A DNA stretch of 64,000 bases from assembly GCF_031583065.1 (NCBI RefSeq), contig NZ_CP134053.1, forward strand, positions 2,108,001 through 2,172,000, in the 5' to 3' direction. Below the pieces are notes generated by a model, which was given only the letters and a program-made list of their open reading frames with translations, ran no database searches and was not told the DNA's origin. The first letter of the stretch is position 1. Each line of letters starts with the position of its first letter. Below, in pieces: positions 35,039 to 43,647 of this stretch. Position numbers and translations under genes: made by a program. The stretch comes from Streptomyces sp. CGMCC 4.7035 (GTDB lineage: Bacteria > Actinomycetota > Actinomycetes > Streptomycetales > Streptomycetaceae).

Positions 35039-37598
35039 GACCGCCGTACCGTCGGCGACCCCGCCTGCCGCCCCCGGCGTCACAGGGCCCACGTCCCTTC
35101 AGGATCTGCGTCGGCTCGGGAGCGGTCCCCGCGGACTCACCGAGACGGAGGCGGAAGCACGGCTCGCGGACCTGGGGGAGAACGTGCTCCCCGAGGCCCG
35201 TACGACATCCAGGGCTCGTCTCTTCGTCCGCGGTCTGCGCGACCCGTTCACCACCGTCCTGCTCTGCCTCGGCCTGGTCTCCGCGACCGTCACCGCCTGG
35301 GGCACCGCCTGCGTGATCCTCTCCCTCGTCGTGGTCAGCTGCGTCCTGCGCGCCACCGGCGAGCACCGGGCCGACCGCTCGATGGCGGCGCTGCGCGACC
35401 TGGTCGCCACCACCGTGACCGTCGTGCGCCGGTGGGACGCGGACCGGTCGCCGCGAGAGCGGGAGATACCCGCCGCCGAGCTGGTGCCCGGTGACGTGAT
35501 CCGGCTCGCGCCCGGGGATCTCGTCCCCGCCGACGTACGGCTGCTGCGGGCGAGCGGCCTGACCGTGCACCAGGCGGCGCTGACCGGGGAGTCGGCGCCG
35601 GTCGCCAAGAGCGCACTCGACGCGCCCGGGCCGCCCGACGGCGGCCCCTTTGATCAGCCGCACCTCTGCTTCCAGGGCAGCAGCGTCGCCACCGGCGGCG
35701 GCACCGCGCTCGTCCTCGACACGGGAGCGCGGACCCGCCTGGCGCGGGCCCACGGCACCCCGGCCCGGCGCGAGGCGAGCGCCTTCGACCGGTCCGTGCA
35801 CGGCATCTCCTGGGTGCTGATCCGGTTCATGCTGCTCACGCCGCCGCTGGTCCTCATGGCGGGCGCGGCCCTGCGCGGCCGGGGCCCGGAGACGCTCCCC
35901 TTCGCCGTCGCGGTCGCGGTCGGCCTCACCCCCGAGATGCTGCCGGTCATCGTCACCACCTGTCTGGCCCGCGGTGCCTCACTCCTCGCCCGCACCCACG
36001 GCGTGATCGTGAAACGTCTGCCCGCGCTGCACGACCTCGGCGCGGTCGACGTGCTGTGCCTCGACAAGACCGGCACCCTCACCCAGGACCGGCCGGTCGT
36101 CCAACAGGCCCTGGACGGCGACGGCGAGGACGCGCCCGACGCCCTGCGCTGGGCGGCCGTCGGTGCCTGGTGGACCCTCCAGCTCGCCGACCTGCCCGCC
36201 CCGGACGCCCTCGACGAGGCGCTCCTGGACGCGGCCGACGGCGCCCGGGAACCGTACGAGGGCGTCGCGGTCCTGCCCTTCGACCCGGTCCGCCGCCTCG
36301 CCACCGTCGTGGTCCGCGGCCGCCTCGGCACGCACACCCTCGTGGTCAAGGGCGCCGCCGAGGACGTACTGGAGCGCTGTGTGCTCGAACCCGCCGAGCG
36401 GGAGCGGCTGCTTGTGCGCGCCGCGCACGAGGCGGACGACGGCCTGCGGCTGCTCGCGGTCGCCACCGCCGAACGCCCCGCCCGCAGCCGTCCCTACACC
36501 CCCGCCGACGAACAGGGGCTGACCTTCCGCGGTTTCGTCACCTTCCGGGACGCCCTCGCCCCGACCGCCGCGCAGGCCCTGCGCGACCTCGCCGTCCGTG
36601 GTGTCACCGTGAAGGTCCTCACCGGCGACCACCCCGGCACGGCGGCCCGCGCCTGCCGCGACCTCGGTCTCGACCCCGGTGACGTACGGACCGCCGGCGC
36701 CGCCGACGAGCTCGCCGCGACCGTCGTCGCCCGCTGCACCCCTGAGGACAAGGCGCGGATCGTCACCGCCCTCCGCAAGGCCGGGCACACCGTCGGTTTC
36801 CTCGGCGACGGTGTCAACGACGTGCCCGCGCTCCACGCCACCGACGTGGCCATCGCCCCACGCGACGCCGTCGACGTGGCCCGCGAGAGCGCGGACGTGG
36901 TCCTCGCGCACAAGGACCTCACCGCGATCTGCCATGCCGTCACCGCCGGCCGCCACAGCAGCGGCAACATCGCCACGTACCTGCGCGTGACGCTCTCCTC
37001 CAACCTCGGCAACGTCGTCGCGATGCTCGCCGCCGGCCTTCTCCTGCCCTTCCTGCCGATGCTCCCGGCCCAGGTCCTCGCCCAGAACCTGTGCTTCGAC
37101 GCGGCGCAGCTCGCCTTCGCGTACGACCGCCCCGCACCCGGGGCGCTCACCCGTCCCACCGTGCTGCGCCCCCGCGACTTCCTGCGCTTCATCAGCGGCT
37201 TCGGCGTGCTCAACGCGGTCGCCGACCTCGCCACCTTCGGTGTCCTGGCGCTCACGCTGTACGGCCCCGACGCGCTCGACGACCAAGCGGTGTTCCACTC
37301 CGCCTGGTTCACCGAGAACCTGCTCACCCAGGCCTTGGTGATGCTGCTCCTGCGGTCCCGTCGGAGCTACGCAGCGGGCCGTGACCCGGGCCCGGTCGGC
37401 CGGGCGGCGGCCGTCCTCGCCGCCGTCGCGCTCCTGCTGCCCCTCACCCCGCTCGGCGCGCTCCTCGGCATGACCGCCCTGCCGCTGGAGTACCACCTGC
37501 TGCTCGTCACCGTCCTCGCGCTGTACGCGGTCGCCCTGCGGGCGGTCAGAGCGCGCTACGAACGCGGCCGCAGGCGAGCGGTGGTCAGTGGTGGCTGA
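35028..37598 (+). CDS. MgtA-type (P3B) P-type ATPase
   Basis: An 856-residue cation pump. TGES (actuator) is at 186-189, the phosphorylated aspartate D346 in LCLDKTGTLT, and GDGVND around D594. The sequence HGVIVKRLPALHDLGAVDVL before the DKTGT and the membrane motif GLTPEMLP identify the Mg2+-importing MgtA/MgtB group. Substrate Mg2+ is inferred by family. The GTG at 35028 overlaps the arsR stop by 11 nt; a GTG at 34992 is possible. The C-terminal membrane bundle of six helices is complete. Confidence 0.9.
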   Translation: MASETAVPSATPPAAPGVTGPTSLQDLRRLGSGPRGLTETEAEARLADLGENVLPEARTTSRARLFVRGLRDPFTTVLLCLGLVSATVTAWGTACVILSLVVVSCVLRATGEHRADRSMAALRDLVATTVTVVRRWDADRSPREREIPAAELVPGDVIRLAPGDLVPADVRLLRASGLTVHQAALTGESAPVAKSALDAPGPPDGGPFDQPHLCFQGSSVATGGGTALVLDTGARTRLARAHGTPARREASAFDRSVHGISWVLIRFMLLTPPLVLMAGAALRGRGPETLPFAVAVAVGLTPEMLPVIVTTCLARGASLLARTHGVIVKRLPALHDLGAVDVLCLDKTGTLTQDRPVVQQALDGDGEDAPDALRWAAVGAWWTLQLADLPAPDALDEALLDAADGAREPYEGVAVLPFDPVRRLATVVVRGRLGTHTLVVKGAAEDVLERCVLEPAERERLLVRAAHEADDGLRLLAVATAERPARSRPYTPADEQGLTFRGFVTFRDALAPTAAQALRDLAVRGVTVKVLTGDHPGTAARACRDLGLDPGDVRTAGAADELAATVVARCTPEDKARIVTALRKAGHTVGFLGDGVNDVPALHATDVAIAPRDAVDVARESADVVLAHKDLTAICHAVTAGRHSSGNIATYLRVTLSSNLGNVVAMLAAGLLLPFLPMLPAQVLAQNLCFDAAQLAFAYDRPAPGALTRPTVLRPRDFLRFISGFGVLNAVADLATFGVLALTLYGPDALDDQAVFHSAWFTENLLTQALVMLLLRSRRSYAAGRDPGPVGRAAAVLAAVALLLPLTPLGALLGMTALPLEYHLLLVTVLALYAVALRAVRARYERGRRRAVVSGG

Positions 37599-37621
37599 GG
37601 TTCAGGCGCCTCGGTTGTACA

Positions 37622-37631
37622 GTTGCGCAAC
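37622..37631. promoter_or_regulatory. GTTGCGCAAC palindrome upstream of tatA
   Basis: Perfect 10-bp palindrome 70 nt before the tatA-like start. A second TTGCGCAA (38235-38242) lies 17 nt before the divergent 76-residue gene. Both sit in locally AT-richer DNA and could be sites for one regulator. Confidence 0.35.
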
Positions 37632-37701
37632 ATAGCAACCATCATTGGGCGGGCGAGCGGCGGAAGGCCCTCGACCGAGGCGAGGAAGGGCGGGCGCGGT
37701 C

Positions 37702-37959
37702 ATGCTCCGCAACGGACTGGAACCCTGGCACCTGCTGATCGTGGCGCTCGTCGTCATCGTGCTGTTCGGCTCGAAGAAGCTGCCCGACACCGCCCGCGCG
37801 CTGGGCAAGTCGATGCGCATCCTCAAGAGCGAGGCGAAGGCGATGAAGGACGAGAACGCCCCCTCGCCCGCCGCGTCCGGGTCCGGCCCGGTGACGCCGT
37901 CGGCCATCCGGACCTCCGCGGAGGCGGCCGCGGCCGAGCCGTCGACCGGCACCCGCTGA
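37702..37959 (+). CDS. tatA: TatA-family twin-arginine translocase subunit
   Basis: An 85-residue protein with the TatA layout: a short periplasmic N-terminus, one membrane helix ([20 protein letters not shown], about 5-23), the FGSKKLPD hinge, an amphipathic helix ([19 protein letters not shown]) and a Ser/Ala-rich tail. It forms the pore of the Tat system for folded proteins. No tatC or tatB is nearby, so this is probably an additional paralogue of the main Tat genes. Confidence 0.88.
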   Translation: MLRNGLEPWHLLIVALVVIVLFGSKKLPDTARALGKSMRILKSEAKAMKDENAPSPAASGSGPVTPSAIRTSAEAAAAEPSTGTR

Positions 37960-37987
37960 AACGCCGGCACCCGCTGAAACGCCTCCG

Positions 37988-38218
37988 TCAGGGGCTGGCG
38001 CTGTCGTAGCCGTACGTCAGCGGTTCGCTGTGGGCGCCGAGTTGGCGCCGGTAGACGTACAGCGCCGCCACCTGGACACCGTCCGCCGGGTTCTCGACCT
38101 GGCACGGGTAGGTCACCTGCAGTACCGAGGGTCGACCCGCGACCTGCATGCGCAGGCCGTCGGCCGGCCCTCCGGCGAGTACCGCGGTCTCCCACTTCGT
38201 CGCGACATGAAGATCCAT
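37988..38218 (-). CDS. Hypothetical protein, 76 residues
   Basis: A small soluble protein beginning MDLHVATKWETAVLAGGPADG and ending in PLTYGYDSASP. No family recognised. Its upstream DNA (38219-38275) is the most AT-rich stretch nearby and contains TTGCGCAA, compatible with a regulated promoter. It converges with tatA and diverges from miaB. Codon use is normal for the window. Confidence 0.65.
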   Translation of the reverse strand: MDLHVATKWETAVLAGGPADGLRMQVAGRPSVLQVTYPCQVENPADGVQVAALYVYRRQLGAHSEPLTYGYDSASP

Positions 38219-38395
38219 GCGTGTACTTTAAAGGTTGCGCAATCTCTAAATTGTTGTGATTTGCGCCACTCGATTCGAGGTCGGCCCGCCTGGACCGGTG
38301 ACGCGACAACAAGTCCGACCCCGGCCCCCGGCGCAGGGGGCCGCTCCTCCGAGGACTCGGGCAGGGGCTCTCCTGGAACCACCTACCCTTGAGCC

Positions 38396-39925
38396 ATGAC
38401 CAGCAGCAGCGACCGGAGCCCGGTAGTGGACGTTCCAGCACCCAAGAGCTACGAGATCCGCACCTACGGGTGCCAGATGAACGTCCACGATTCCGAGCGA
38501 TTGTCCGGGCTGCTCGAAGAGGCCGGGTACGTGCGCGCACCCGAGGGGTCGGACGGCGACGCGGACGTCGTCGTCTTCAACACCTGTGCCGTCCGTGAGA
38601 ACGCCGACAACCGCCTCTACGGCAACCTCGGCCGCCTCGCGCCGAAGAAGGCCGAGCGGCCCGGCATGCAGATCGCCGTCGGTGGCTGTCTCGCGCAGAA
38701 GGACCGCGACACCATCGTGAAGAAGGCGCCCTGGGTGGATGTCGTCTTCGGTACGCACAACATCGGCAAGCTGCCCGTGCTGCTGGAGCGCGCCCGTGTG
38801 CAGGAGGAGGCGCAGGTCGAGATCGCCGAGTCGCTCGAAGCGTTCCCCTCTACGTTGCCGACGCGGCGCGAGAGCGCGTACGCGGCCTGGGTCTCGATCT
38901 CCGTCGGCTGCAACAACACCTGCACCTTCTGTATCGTCCCGGCCCTGCGCGGCAAGGAGAAGGACCGCCGCACCGGCGACATCCTCGCCGAGATCGAGGC
39001 CTTGGTCGCCGAGGGTGTCTCCGAGATCACCCTGCTCGGTCAGAACGTCAACGCGTACGGCTCCGACATCGGCGACCGCGAGGCCTTCAGCAAGCTGCTG
39101 CGCGCCTGCGGCGAGATCGAGGGCCTGGAGCGCGTCCGCTTCACCTCGCCGCACCCGCGCGACTTCACCGACGACGTCATCGCCGCCATGGCCGAGACGC
39201 CGAACGTGATGCCCCAGCTGCACATGCCGCTGCAGTCCGGCTCGGACACCGTCCTGAAGGCGATGCGCCGGTCCTACCGGCAGGAGCGGTACCTCGGGAT
39301 CATCGAGAAGGTCCGGGCCGCCATCCCGCACGCCGCGATCACCACCGACATCATCGTGGGCTTCCCGGGCGAGACCGAGGAGGACTTCGAGCAGACCCTG
39401 CACGTCGTCCGCGAGGCGCGTTTCGCGCAGGCCTTCACCTTCCAGTACTCCAAGCGGCCCGGTACCCCGGCCGCCACGATGGAGAACCAGATCCCCAAGG
39501 AGGTCGTCCAGGCGCGCTACGAGCGTCTCGTCGCCCTCCAGGAGGAGATCTCCTGGGAGGAGAACAAGAAGCAGGTCGGCCGCACGCTGGAGCTGATGGT
39601 CGCCGAGGGCGAGGGCCGCAAGGACGGTGCCACCCACCGCCTCTCCGGCCGGGCCGCCGACAACCGCCTGGTCCACTTCACCAAGCCCGAGGAGGAGGTC
39701 CGCCCCGGCGACGTGGTGACGGTCGAGATCACGTACGCCGCCCCGCACCACCTCCTCGCCGAGGGCCCCGTGCTGAACGTGCGCCGCACCCGCGCGGGTG
39801 ACGCCTGGGAGAAGCGCAACGCGGCCGAGGCCGCCAAGCCGGCGGGCGTGATGCTCGGTCTGCCGAAGATCGGCGTTCCGGAGCCCATGCCCGTGGCCAC
39901 CGCCGGCGCGTGCGGCTGCGACTGA
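38396..39925 (+). CDS. miaB: tRNA-2-methylthio-N6-dimethylallyladenosine synthase MiaB
   Basis: Radical-SAM methylthiotransferase acting on i6A37 of tRNAs that read UNN codons, downstream of MiaA (encoded 3 kb away). The 509-residue protein has N-terminal cluster cysteines C26 (YGCQMN), C64 (NTCAVRE) and C98 (GGCLAQ), and the SAM motif C172, C176, C179 (GCNNTCTFC), followed by a TRAM domain. TACCCT (38384-38389) lies 6 nt before the ATG, indicating a leaderless transcript. Confidence 0.97.
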   Translation: MTSSSDRSPVVDVPAPKSYEIRTYGCQMNVHDSERLSGLLEEAGYVRAPEGSDGDADVVVFNTCAVRENADNRLYGNLGRLAPKKAERPGMQIAVGGCLAQKDRDTIVKKAPWVDVVFGTHNIGKLPVLLERARVQEEAQVEIAESLEAFPSTLPTRRESAYAAWVSISVGCNNTCTFCIVPALRGKEKDRRTGDILAEIEALVAEGVSEITLLGQNVNAYGSDIGDREAFSKLLRACGEIEGLERVRFTSPHPRDFTDDVIAAMAETPNVMPQLHMPLQSGSDTVLKAMRRSYRQERYLGIIEKVRAAIPHAAITTDIIVGFPGETEEDFEQTLHVVREARFAQAFTFQYSKRPGTPAATMENQIPKEVVQARYERLVALQEEISWEENKKQVGRTLELMVAEGEGRKDGATHRLSGRAADNRLVHFTKPEEEVRPGDVVTVEITYAAPHHLLAEGPVLNVRRTRAGDAWEKRNAAEAAKPAGVMLGLPKIGVPEPMPVATAGACGCD

Positions 39926-40054
39926 CGCCACCCTCGCACCACGTGCGCCGCGTGTGACCCGGCGCGTGGCGGGACGGGAGCGCGCGGGGGACGATCTTCC
40001 GCGGGTGCGCCGGTGAGTGACGTGCCGCCGCCCGGCGGGGTTACGCTGCGGATC

Positions 40055-40774
40055 ATGCTTGTCGCCGCAGCCGTCTGTCCCTGTCCGCCCCTGCTCGTCC
40101 CCGACGTCGCCGCGGGTGCCGCCCCTGAGCTGGACGGCGCCCGTGCCGCGTGTGTGGACGCGCTGGGCGTGCTCGCCGCCGCTCGCCCCGACCGGCTGGT
40201 GGTCGTGGGCCCCGCGGCAGAGAGCGGGGCCGGCCCGTACCCGGCGGGCACGTGGGGTTCGTTCCGCGGCTTCGGTGTGGACGTCGAGGTATGGCTGGGC
40301 GCGCAGGGGACGGACCCGGCGGCGTCGGAACGCGAGCTTCCGCCCTCGCTCGCCGTCGCGGCGTGGCTGCTGGGGCGGCTGGGCTGGGCCGACGCGCCCA
40401 TCGAGGGGCTCGCCGTGGCGGAATCCCTGGCTCCCGAGCGGTGCGCCGAGGTCGGAGCGGGCCTCGCCGGGCCGGACGAGCGGCTGGCGCTGTTGGTCAT
40501 GGGCGACGCCAGCGCCTGCCGCACCCTCAAGGCCCCCGGCTATCTGGACGAGCGGGCGGAAGGCTTCGACGCGGAGGTCGCGCGTGCGCTGGGGGCGGCG
40601 GACGTGGCGGCCCTGAAGGCCCTGGACGCGGACCTGGCCGACGAGCTGAAGGCCTGCGGCCGGGCCCCTTGGCAGATTCTCGCGGGCGCCGCCGAGGGCG
40701 CGGACATGTCCGGTGCGTTGCTGTACGACGACGCGCCCTACGGGGTGGGGTATCTCGTGGCGGCCTGGTCGTAG
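40055..40774 (+). CDS. LigB-like (class III extradiol dioxygenase superfamily) protein
   Basis: A 239-residue protein of the LigB fold, commonly encoded between miaB and miaA in actinobacteria. The N-terminal CPxPPLLVP motif reads CPCPPLLVP, with Cys where the metal-binding His of the active family (PHPPLL) is expected, so dioxygenase activity is doubtful. The linkage to tRNA-modification genes suggests a related but unknown role. Start ATG at 40055, with TACGCT (40042-40047) 7 nt before it; an upstream GTG at 40013 would add residues with no family resemblance. Confidence 0.8.
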   Translation: MLVAAAVCPCPPLLVPDVAAGAAPELDGARAACVDALGVLAAARPDRLVVVGPAAESGAGPYPAGTWGSFRGFGVDVEVWLGAQGTDPAASERELPPSLAVAAWLLGRLGWADAPIEGLAVAESLAPERCAEVGAGLAGPDERLALLVMGDASACRTLKAPGYLDERAEGFDAEVARALGAADVAALKALDADLADELKACGRAPWQILAGAAEGADMSGALLYDDAPYGVGYLVAAWS

Positions 40775-40799
40775 CTCCTCCTCCGCCGCACCCCGGACA

Positions 40800-40841
40800 C
40801 GGCGGACGGCCGGGAGCCGTGTGCTCCGCGGCCGTCCGCCG
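40800..40841. terminator. Nested hairpin between convergent genes
   Basis: CGGCGGACGGCC (40800-40811) pairs with its exact complement (40830-40841), and an inner GGAGC/GCTCC stem (40813-40817, 40823-40827) extends it. It separates the LigB-like gene from the convergent antitoxin-like gene and can serve both. Confidence 0.8.
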
Positions 40842-40859
40842 ATGATGTTTCTTCCGTTG

Positions 40860-41141
40860 TCAGGAGGGTGGTCCGGACGCGGGCGGCTGCGGTGCGTCCG
40901 GAGGCGTCTGCCGGCCGGTCGCAGGGCCGGTGTCCCGGTGAGTGAGGCGCTCCATCGCGCCCTTCGCCTTGTCCGTGCCCGTGTGGATCTTGTCGTGGTA
41001 CTTGCCCTTGGTCTTCTCGTCGACCAGCTTCGCGGCCTTGTCGAGTCCGCGCTCGACCTTGTCCCCGCTCTGGTGTGCGAGTTCCGAGACCTTTTCCTTG
41101 GCAGGGCCGATCTTGTCCTTCAGATTGTCCAGAAGACCCAT
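40860..41141 (-). CDS. Rv0909/MT0933-like antitoxin-family protein
   Basis: A 93-residue, highly charged helical protein with the MT0933 antitoxin-family start (MGLLDNLKDKIGPAKEKV) and a Pro-rich tail. In mycobacteria the homologue pairs with a toxin gene, but no toxin-like partner lies next to it here: the neighbour at 41166 is an acidic low-complexity protein. It may be a stress-related small protein rather than a true antitoxin. GGGAAGGT precedes the ATG at 41141. Confidence 0.75.
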   Translation of the reverse strand: MGLLDNLKDKIGPAKEKVSELAHQSGDKVERGLDKAAKLVDEKTKGKYHDKIHTGTDKAKGAMERLTHRDTGPATGRQTPPDAPQPPASGPPS

Positions 41142-41165
41142 GGTCCACCTTCCCTCGCGGGGCAG

Positions 41166-41444
41166 TTACGTGCGGGCGCCCTCGTCGGCCTCGCTGTCGG
41201 CGGCTTCGCTGTCGGCGGCTTCGTCGGGGGACTGCTGCCTGGGGATCGCGACACCCTCGTCGCCGGTGGCCTGCGCGGTCTCCTCCGGTGCGGCCTGTGC
41301 CTCGGCCCCGGCCGCGTCCTTCGCCTTCTCCGCCTCGGCCCCGGCCGTCTCTGCCTCGGCCGTCGCCGGCGTGGCATCCGCCTCGGCGGGCTGCGCCTCC
41401 TCCGTCGTGCTCGACCTCCGGAAAAGCCGTGCAAAAACGCCCAT
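41166..41444 (-). CDS. Ala/Glu-rich small hypothetical protein
   Basis: A 92-residue acidic protein beginning MGVFARLFRRSSTTEEAQ. The body is an Ala/Glu/Pro low-complexity region with repeated EAE/AEA steps, ending in DEAADSEAADSEADEG (a duplicated DSEAA unit). Probably intrinsically disordered with a short basic/amphipathic N-terminus that could touch a membrane. ATG at 41444 follows GGAG by 5 nt. Likely cotranscribed with the antitoxin-like gene 24 nt downstream. Function unknown. Confidence 0.6.
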   Translation of the reverse strand: MGVFARLFRRSSTTEEAQPAEADATPATAEAETAGAEAEKAKDAAGAEAQAAPEETAQATGDEGVAIPRQQSPDEAADSEAADSEADEGART

Positions 41445-41625
41445 ATCCACTCCATACGTTACTCGTGCGGGCGAAATACCGCGTAGCCCGGTGCGTCCGT
41501 TTGCATTGCCCGGAGCACCCGTTCTCGAGCCGGTGCCCGGAACCTCGCAACAGGCAACGACCCCGTTTCCGGGGCGTCACGTAACTCGTTCGAGACGGGC
41601 CCCGGAGGTTTGCGAGACTGTTGCG

Positions 41626-42564
41626 GTGAGTAGTGCAGCCCCCGCGCCGCGGGTCATCGCCGTCGTCGGACCGACCGCGGCCGGAAAGTCCGATCTGGGT
41701 GTATTCCTGGCCCAGCGTCTCGGTGGAGAGGTCGTCAACGCCGACTCCATGCAGCTCTACCGGGGGATGGACATCGGCACCGCCAAGCTGACGCCCGAGG
41801 AGCGCGGCGGCGTGCCGCACCATCTGCTGGACATCTGGGACGTGACGGTCACGGCGTCCGTGGCCGAATACCAGCGCCTCGCCCGTGCCCGCATCGACGC
41901 GCTGCTCGCCCAGGGTCGCTGGCCCATCCTGGTGGGCGGCTCCGGGCTGTACGTACGTGGCGCGGTCGACAACCTGGAGTTCCCCGGAACCGACCCAGAG
42001 GTGCGTGCCCGGCTGGAGGAGGAGCTCGCGCTGCGCGGCTCGGGAGCGCTGCACGCGCGCCTGGCCGCCGCCGACCCGGAGGCCGCGCAGGCGATCCTGC
42101 CGAGCAACGGCCGCCGTATCGTCCGGGCCCTGGAAGTCATCGAGATCACCGGCAAGCCCTTCACCGCCAACCTCCCGGGTCACGACTCGGTCTACGACAC
42201 CGTCCAGATCGGCGTCGACGTGGCACGGCCCGAGCTCGACGAGCGCATCGCGCGCCGGGTCGACCGGATGTGGGAGGCGGGGCTCGTCGAAGAGGTGCGC
42301 GAACTGGAGGCGCAGGGCCTGCGCGAGGGGCGTACGGCATCGCGCGCGCTCGGGTACCAGCAGGTGCTCGCGGCGCTCGCGGGGGAGTGCACGCTGGAAG
42401 AGGCGCGCGCCGAGACCGTACGCGCCACCAAGCGCTTCGCGCGCCGTCAGGATTCCTGGTTCCGGCGCGACCCGCGCGTGCACTGGCTCAGTGGTGCCGT
42501 GGCGGACCTCCCGGAACTCCCGCACCTTGCGCTGGCGTTGATCGAACGACCGGTTACAGCCTGA
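41626..42564 (+). CDS. miaA: tRNA dimethylallyltransferase MiaA
   Basis: Transfers the dimethylallyl group to A37 of tRNAs reading UNN codons, giving the substrate of MiaB. The 312-residue protein has the P-loop GPTAAGKS, the DSMQLYRGMDIGTAK segment and the GGSGLYVRG motif. GTG start at 41626 with the -10-like GAGACT (41614-41619) 6 nt upstream. The C-terminal part includes TRASKRFARRQ-like RATKRFARRQDSWFRRD, the tRNA-binding swing region. Confidence 0.95.
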   Translation: MSSAAPAPRVIAVVGPTAAGKSDLGVFLAQRLGGEVVNADSMQLYRGMDIGTAKLTPEERGGVPHHLLDIWDVTVTASVAEYQRLARARIDALLAQGRWPILVGGSGLYVRGAVDNLEFPGTDPEVRARLEEELALRGSGALHARLAAADPEAAQAILPSNGRRIVRALEVIEITGKPFTANLPGHDSVYDTVQIGVDVARPELDERIARRVDRMWEAGLVEEVRELEAQGLREGRTASRALGYQQVLAALAGECTLEEARAETVRATKRFARRQDSWFRRDPRVHWLSGAVADLPELPHLALALIERPVTA

Positions 42565-42672
42565 TCACGTGATGGCATCGGGACGCTCCGGTCGTCATCC
42601 GGGCCTCTGACGGCATGCCATCATCGAGCTTCGATCGACCAAGTGGAGTCCGAGTTGGGAGGGCGCGTGGCG

Positions 42673-43161
42673 ATGGAGGCCGGCCCTCGCGACACCGCAC
42701 AAGGCGCGGAGTACGTCACCGTGGAGGGCGACGACCAGCGGCTCAGTTCCGACGGTCCCGACGAGCAGCCCCCGGGCGGTGTGACCGCCGACGGCCCGGA
42801 CGCGGACGAACTGACCGCCGGGCTCGAAGTGGAGGTCGAGCTGCGTCCGCAGCGTCGGCTGCGGATCTGGCAGCTCGCCCCCATCGTGGGGCTGGCGGCG
42901 GTCGGCTCCCTGATGTTCGCCTTCCCGCTGGCCTTCGAGTTCGGTGACGGCGGTGCCGTGGTCGCGATGCTCGGTCTGCTGATCTGCTCGTGCGCGGCCG
43001 GCTGGGGCATGATGGCCGCGCGCCGCGTCGGTTCCACCTGGCCGGGCCTGCCGCAGCGCGGCTCCGGACGGCGTCCCGACTGGCGTGTCGTCCTCGCGTA
43101 CACCGTGGTGGTCATAGCGGTCGTCGTCCTGGCCGTGTGGCGCGTGGCCCGGCTGCGCTGA
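42673..43161 (+). CDS. Hypothetical membrane protein
   Basis: A 162-residue protein: an acidic, Gly/Pro-rich cytoplasmic N-terminus (about 1-65), two adjacent membrane helices (about 68-110, containing a CSC) and a third C-terminal helix (AYTVVVIAVVVLAVWRV) with a basic end. It is conserved between miaA and dapF in Streptomyces as far as I recall; function unknown. ATG at 42673 is 9 nt after GGGAGGG; in-frame GTGs at 42643 and 42667 are alternatives. Confidence 0.7.
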   Translation: MEAGPRDTAQGAEYVTVEGDDQRLSSDGPDEQPPGGVTADGPDADELTAGLEVEVELRPQRRLRIWQLAPIVGLAAVGSLMFAFPLAFEFGDGGAVVAMLGLLICSCAAGWGMMAARRVGSTWPGLPQRGSGRRPDWRVVLAYTVVVIAVVVLAVWRVARLR

Positions 43162-43189
43162 GGCCCCGCCTGGCCTGCGGGCCACGCCG

Positions 43190-43530
43190 GGCACTGCTGG
43201 GGCAGCGAGGTCCGTCGGCCGGTCTGTGTGCTTTCTCGGGCGCGGTGCCCTGATCGCCGGCCCGCGTGCTTTCTTTGAGGGCGGGGCCTGATTGCCGGCT
43301 CCCGTCCTCGCTCGGGCGGGGCGGCCCGCCACTGGCCTGCACGTTTCCTCGGGCAGCGCGGCTCGGTCGCCGCCCGGGTGCTTCCTCGGGCAGCGGTGCG
43401 CGCCGGCCGGCGTGCTTTTCTCGGGCAGCGGTGCGCGCCGGCCCGCGTGCTTCCTCCGGCAAGGGCGATTCGGCCACAGGCCCACGTATCCCCTGCCCCT
43501 CGGAGTGGGGCGATCCGTCCGCCGGACACC
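43190..43530. repeat. Degenerate 34-39-bp tandem array, about 8-9 units
   Basis: Units start near 43190, 43228, 43266, 43304, 43341, 43378, 43412, 43447 and 43486. Shared core GTGCTTCCTCGGGCAGCGG, then a GCGCGCCGGCCCGC-like half. Spacing is 38, 38, 37, 37, 34, 35 and 39 bp, so reading frames are not preserved. It fills most of the 486-bp gap between the membrane protein and dapF. From 43531 to 43647 I see only the dapF promoter. Confidence 0.8.
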
Positions 43531-43647
43531 GCCTATCTTCGGGGTCACGGTCCGCCTGCCGGAACGCGCGCGCTCCCTCCGGGGGGTCGCGGTCCGTCGA
43601 TCGGACCGGTCGTCCGGAGTGTCGTATCGACCCCGTACCATCGAGGA

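Noticed and set aside
38246..39931. A 561-codon minus-strand frame opposite miaB
   Set aside because: Shadow frame. MiaB motifs are unambiguous on the plus strand.
40860..41444. Toxin-antitoxin pair
   Set aside because: Only the MT0933-like antitoxin-family protein is recognisable. The neighbour is an acidic low-complexity protein with no toxin fold.
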